64,000 bases of DNA, taken from NCBI GenBank assembly GCA_037178975.1, contig JASJZH010000003.1, positions 7,812,001 through 7,876,000 of the forward strand, read 5' to 3'. Position 1 is the stretch's first letter; every line of letters starts with the position of its first letter. This document shows, piece after piece, positions 63,889 through 64,000 of this stretch. Position numbers and translations under genes: made by a program. A model generated the notes under the pieces. The model made no database searches. It saw nothing but the letters and a program-made list of their open reading frames with translations, and had not been told where the DNA came from. This stretch comes from Oscheius tipulae. Lineage: Eukaryota; Nematoda; Chromadorea; Rhabditida; Rhabditidae.

Positions 63889-64000
63889 TCCCTACGCGAT
63901 AGAATACGAGAAAAAATATCGGATTTGGAACATGAAGGCAGAAAAGCCGTGTCTTCTGCGTCAACGTCACGCTCTCGACTATCTAACTCAAATTGCTCAA
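63889..64000 (+). CDS. Exon of a gene running off the right edge
   Basis: After a TATTGTCAG acceptor, an open frame reads PYAIEYEKKYRIWNMKAEKP and continues to the window end without a stop. An upstream segment ending HPFHHVYN at 63869 would join in frame. The product is not recognisable from this fragment. Confidence 0.4.

Overview
The window looks like nuclear DNA of a nematode. The signs are very short introns (many 34-45 bp) with GT...TTTCAG/TTTTAG ends, acceptor-like TTTCAG sites a few bases before start codons (as in spliced-leader trans-splicing), dense genes on both strands, and gene families that nematodes share (BCL7, HPPD, MPP10, MED15, formin, S28 peptidases, a neuropeptide-like precursor). 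Genus and species cannot be read from it. All gene models were built by hand from splice signals and reading-frame continuity; exon edges are predictions.

Layout. 1-6.3 kb: no convincing gene, a few short repeats. 6.35-6.98 kb: a small secreted precursor with four dibasic-bounded copies of a P-L-R-E-P-P-L motif, probably a neuropeptide gene. 7.8-11.5 kb: two tandem paralogous secreted proteins, each a low-complexity Ser/basic N-terminal region followed by a four-bladed hemopexin domain. 11.9-13.2 kb (minus): F-box-like gene. 14.0-15.1 kb (plus): C2H2 zinc-finger protein, convergent with 4-hydroxyphenylpyruvate dioxygenase at 15.2-16.9 kb (minus). 18.0-19.0 kb (minus): four-pass membrane protein with a Cys-rich tail. 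19-23.6 kb: no gene seen, repeats. 23.6-24.15 kb (minus): BCL7 (SWI/SNF subunit). 25.0-28.9 kb: long nuclear-looking protein with alternating acidic and K/R-cluster segments. 29.9-34.8 kb: MPP10 of the U3 processome, followed 290 bp later in the same direction by a MED15-like Mediator subunit (35.1-38.6 kb). 42.2-47.4 kb: a second Q/P-rich protein that shares two domains with the MED15-like one. 50.4-57.0 kb: a formin with an antisense hAT transposon remnant inside one FH2 intron. 57.6-60.0 and 60.1-62.7 kb: two tandem S28 serine carboxypeptidases with signal peptides and GPI-like tails. The right edge holds a possible RING-like exon (minus) and the start of another gene (plus).

Several genes act in transcription and ribosome biogenesis (BCL7, MED15-like pair, MPP10, zinc finger), but nothing shows they work as one unit. 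The genes probably sharing recent history are the three paralogous pairs (hemopexin, MED15-like, S28). Introns and spacers carry many small foldback or MITE-like elements, including a recurring family with a GCCCC/GGGGC palindrome and a recurring CTACAACTTTGCAGAA motif.
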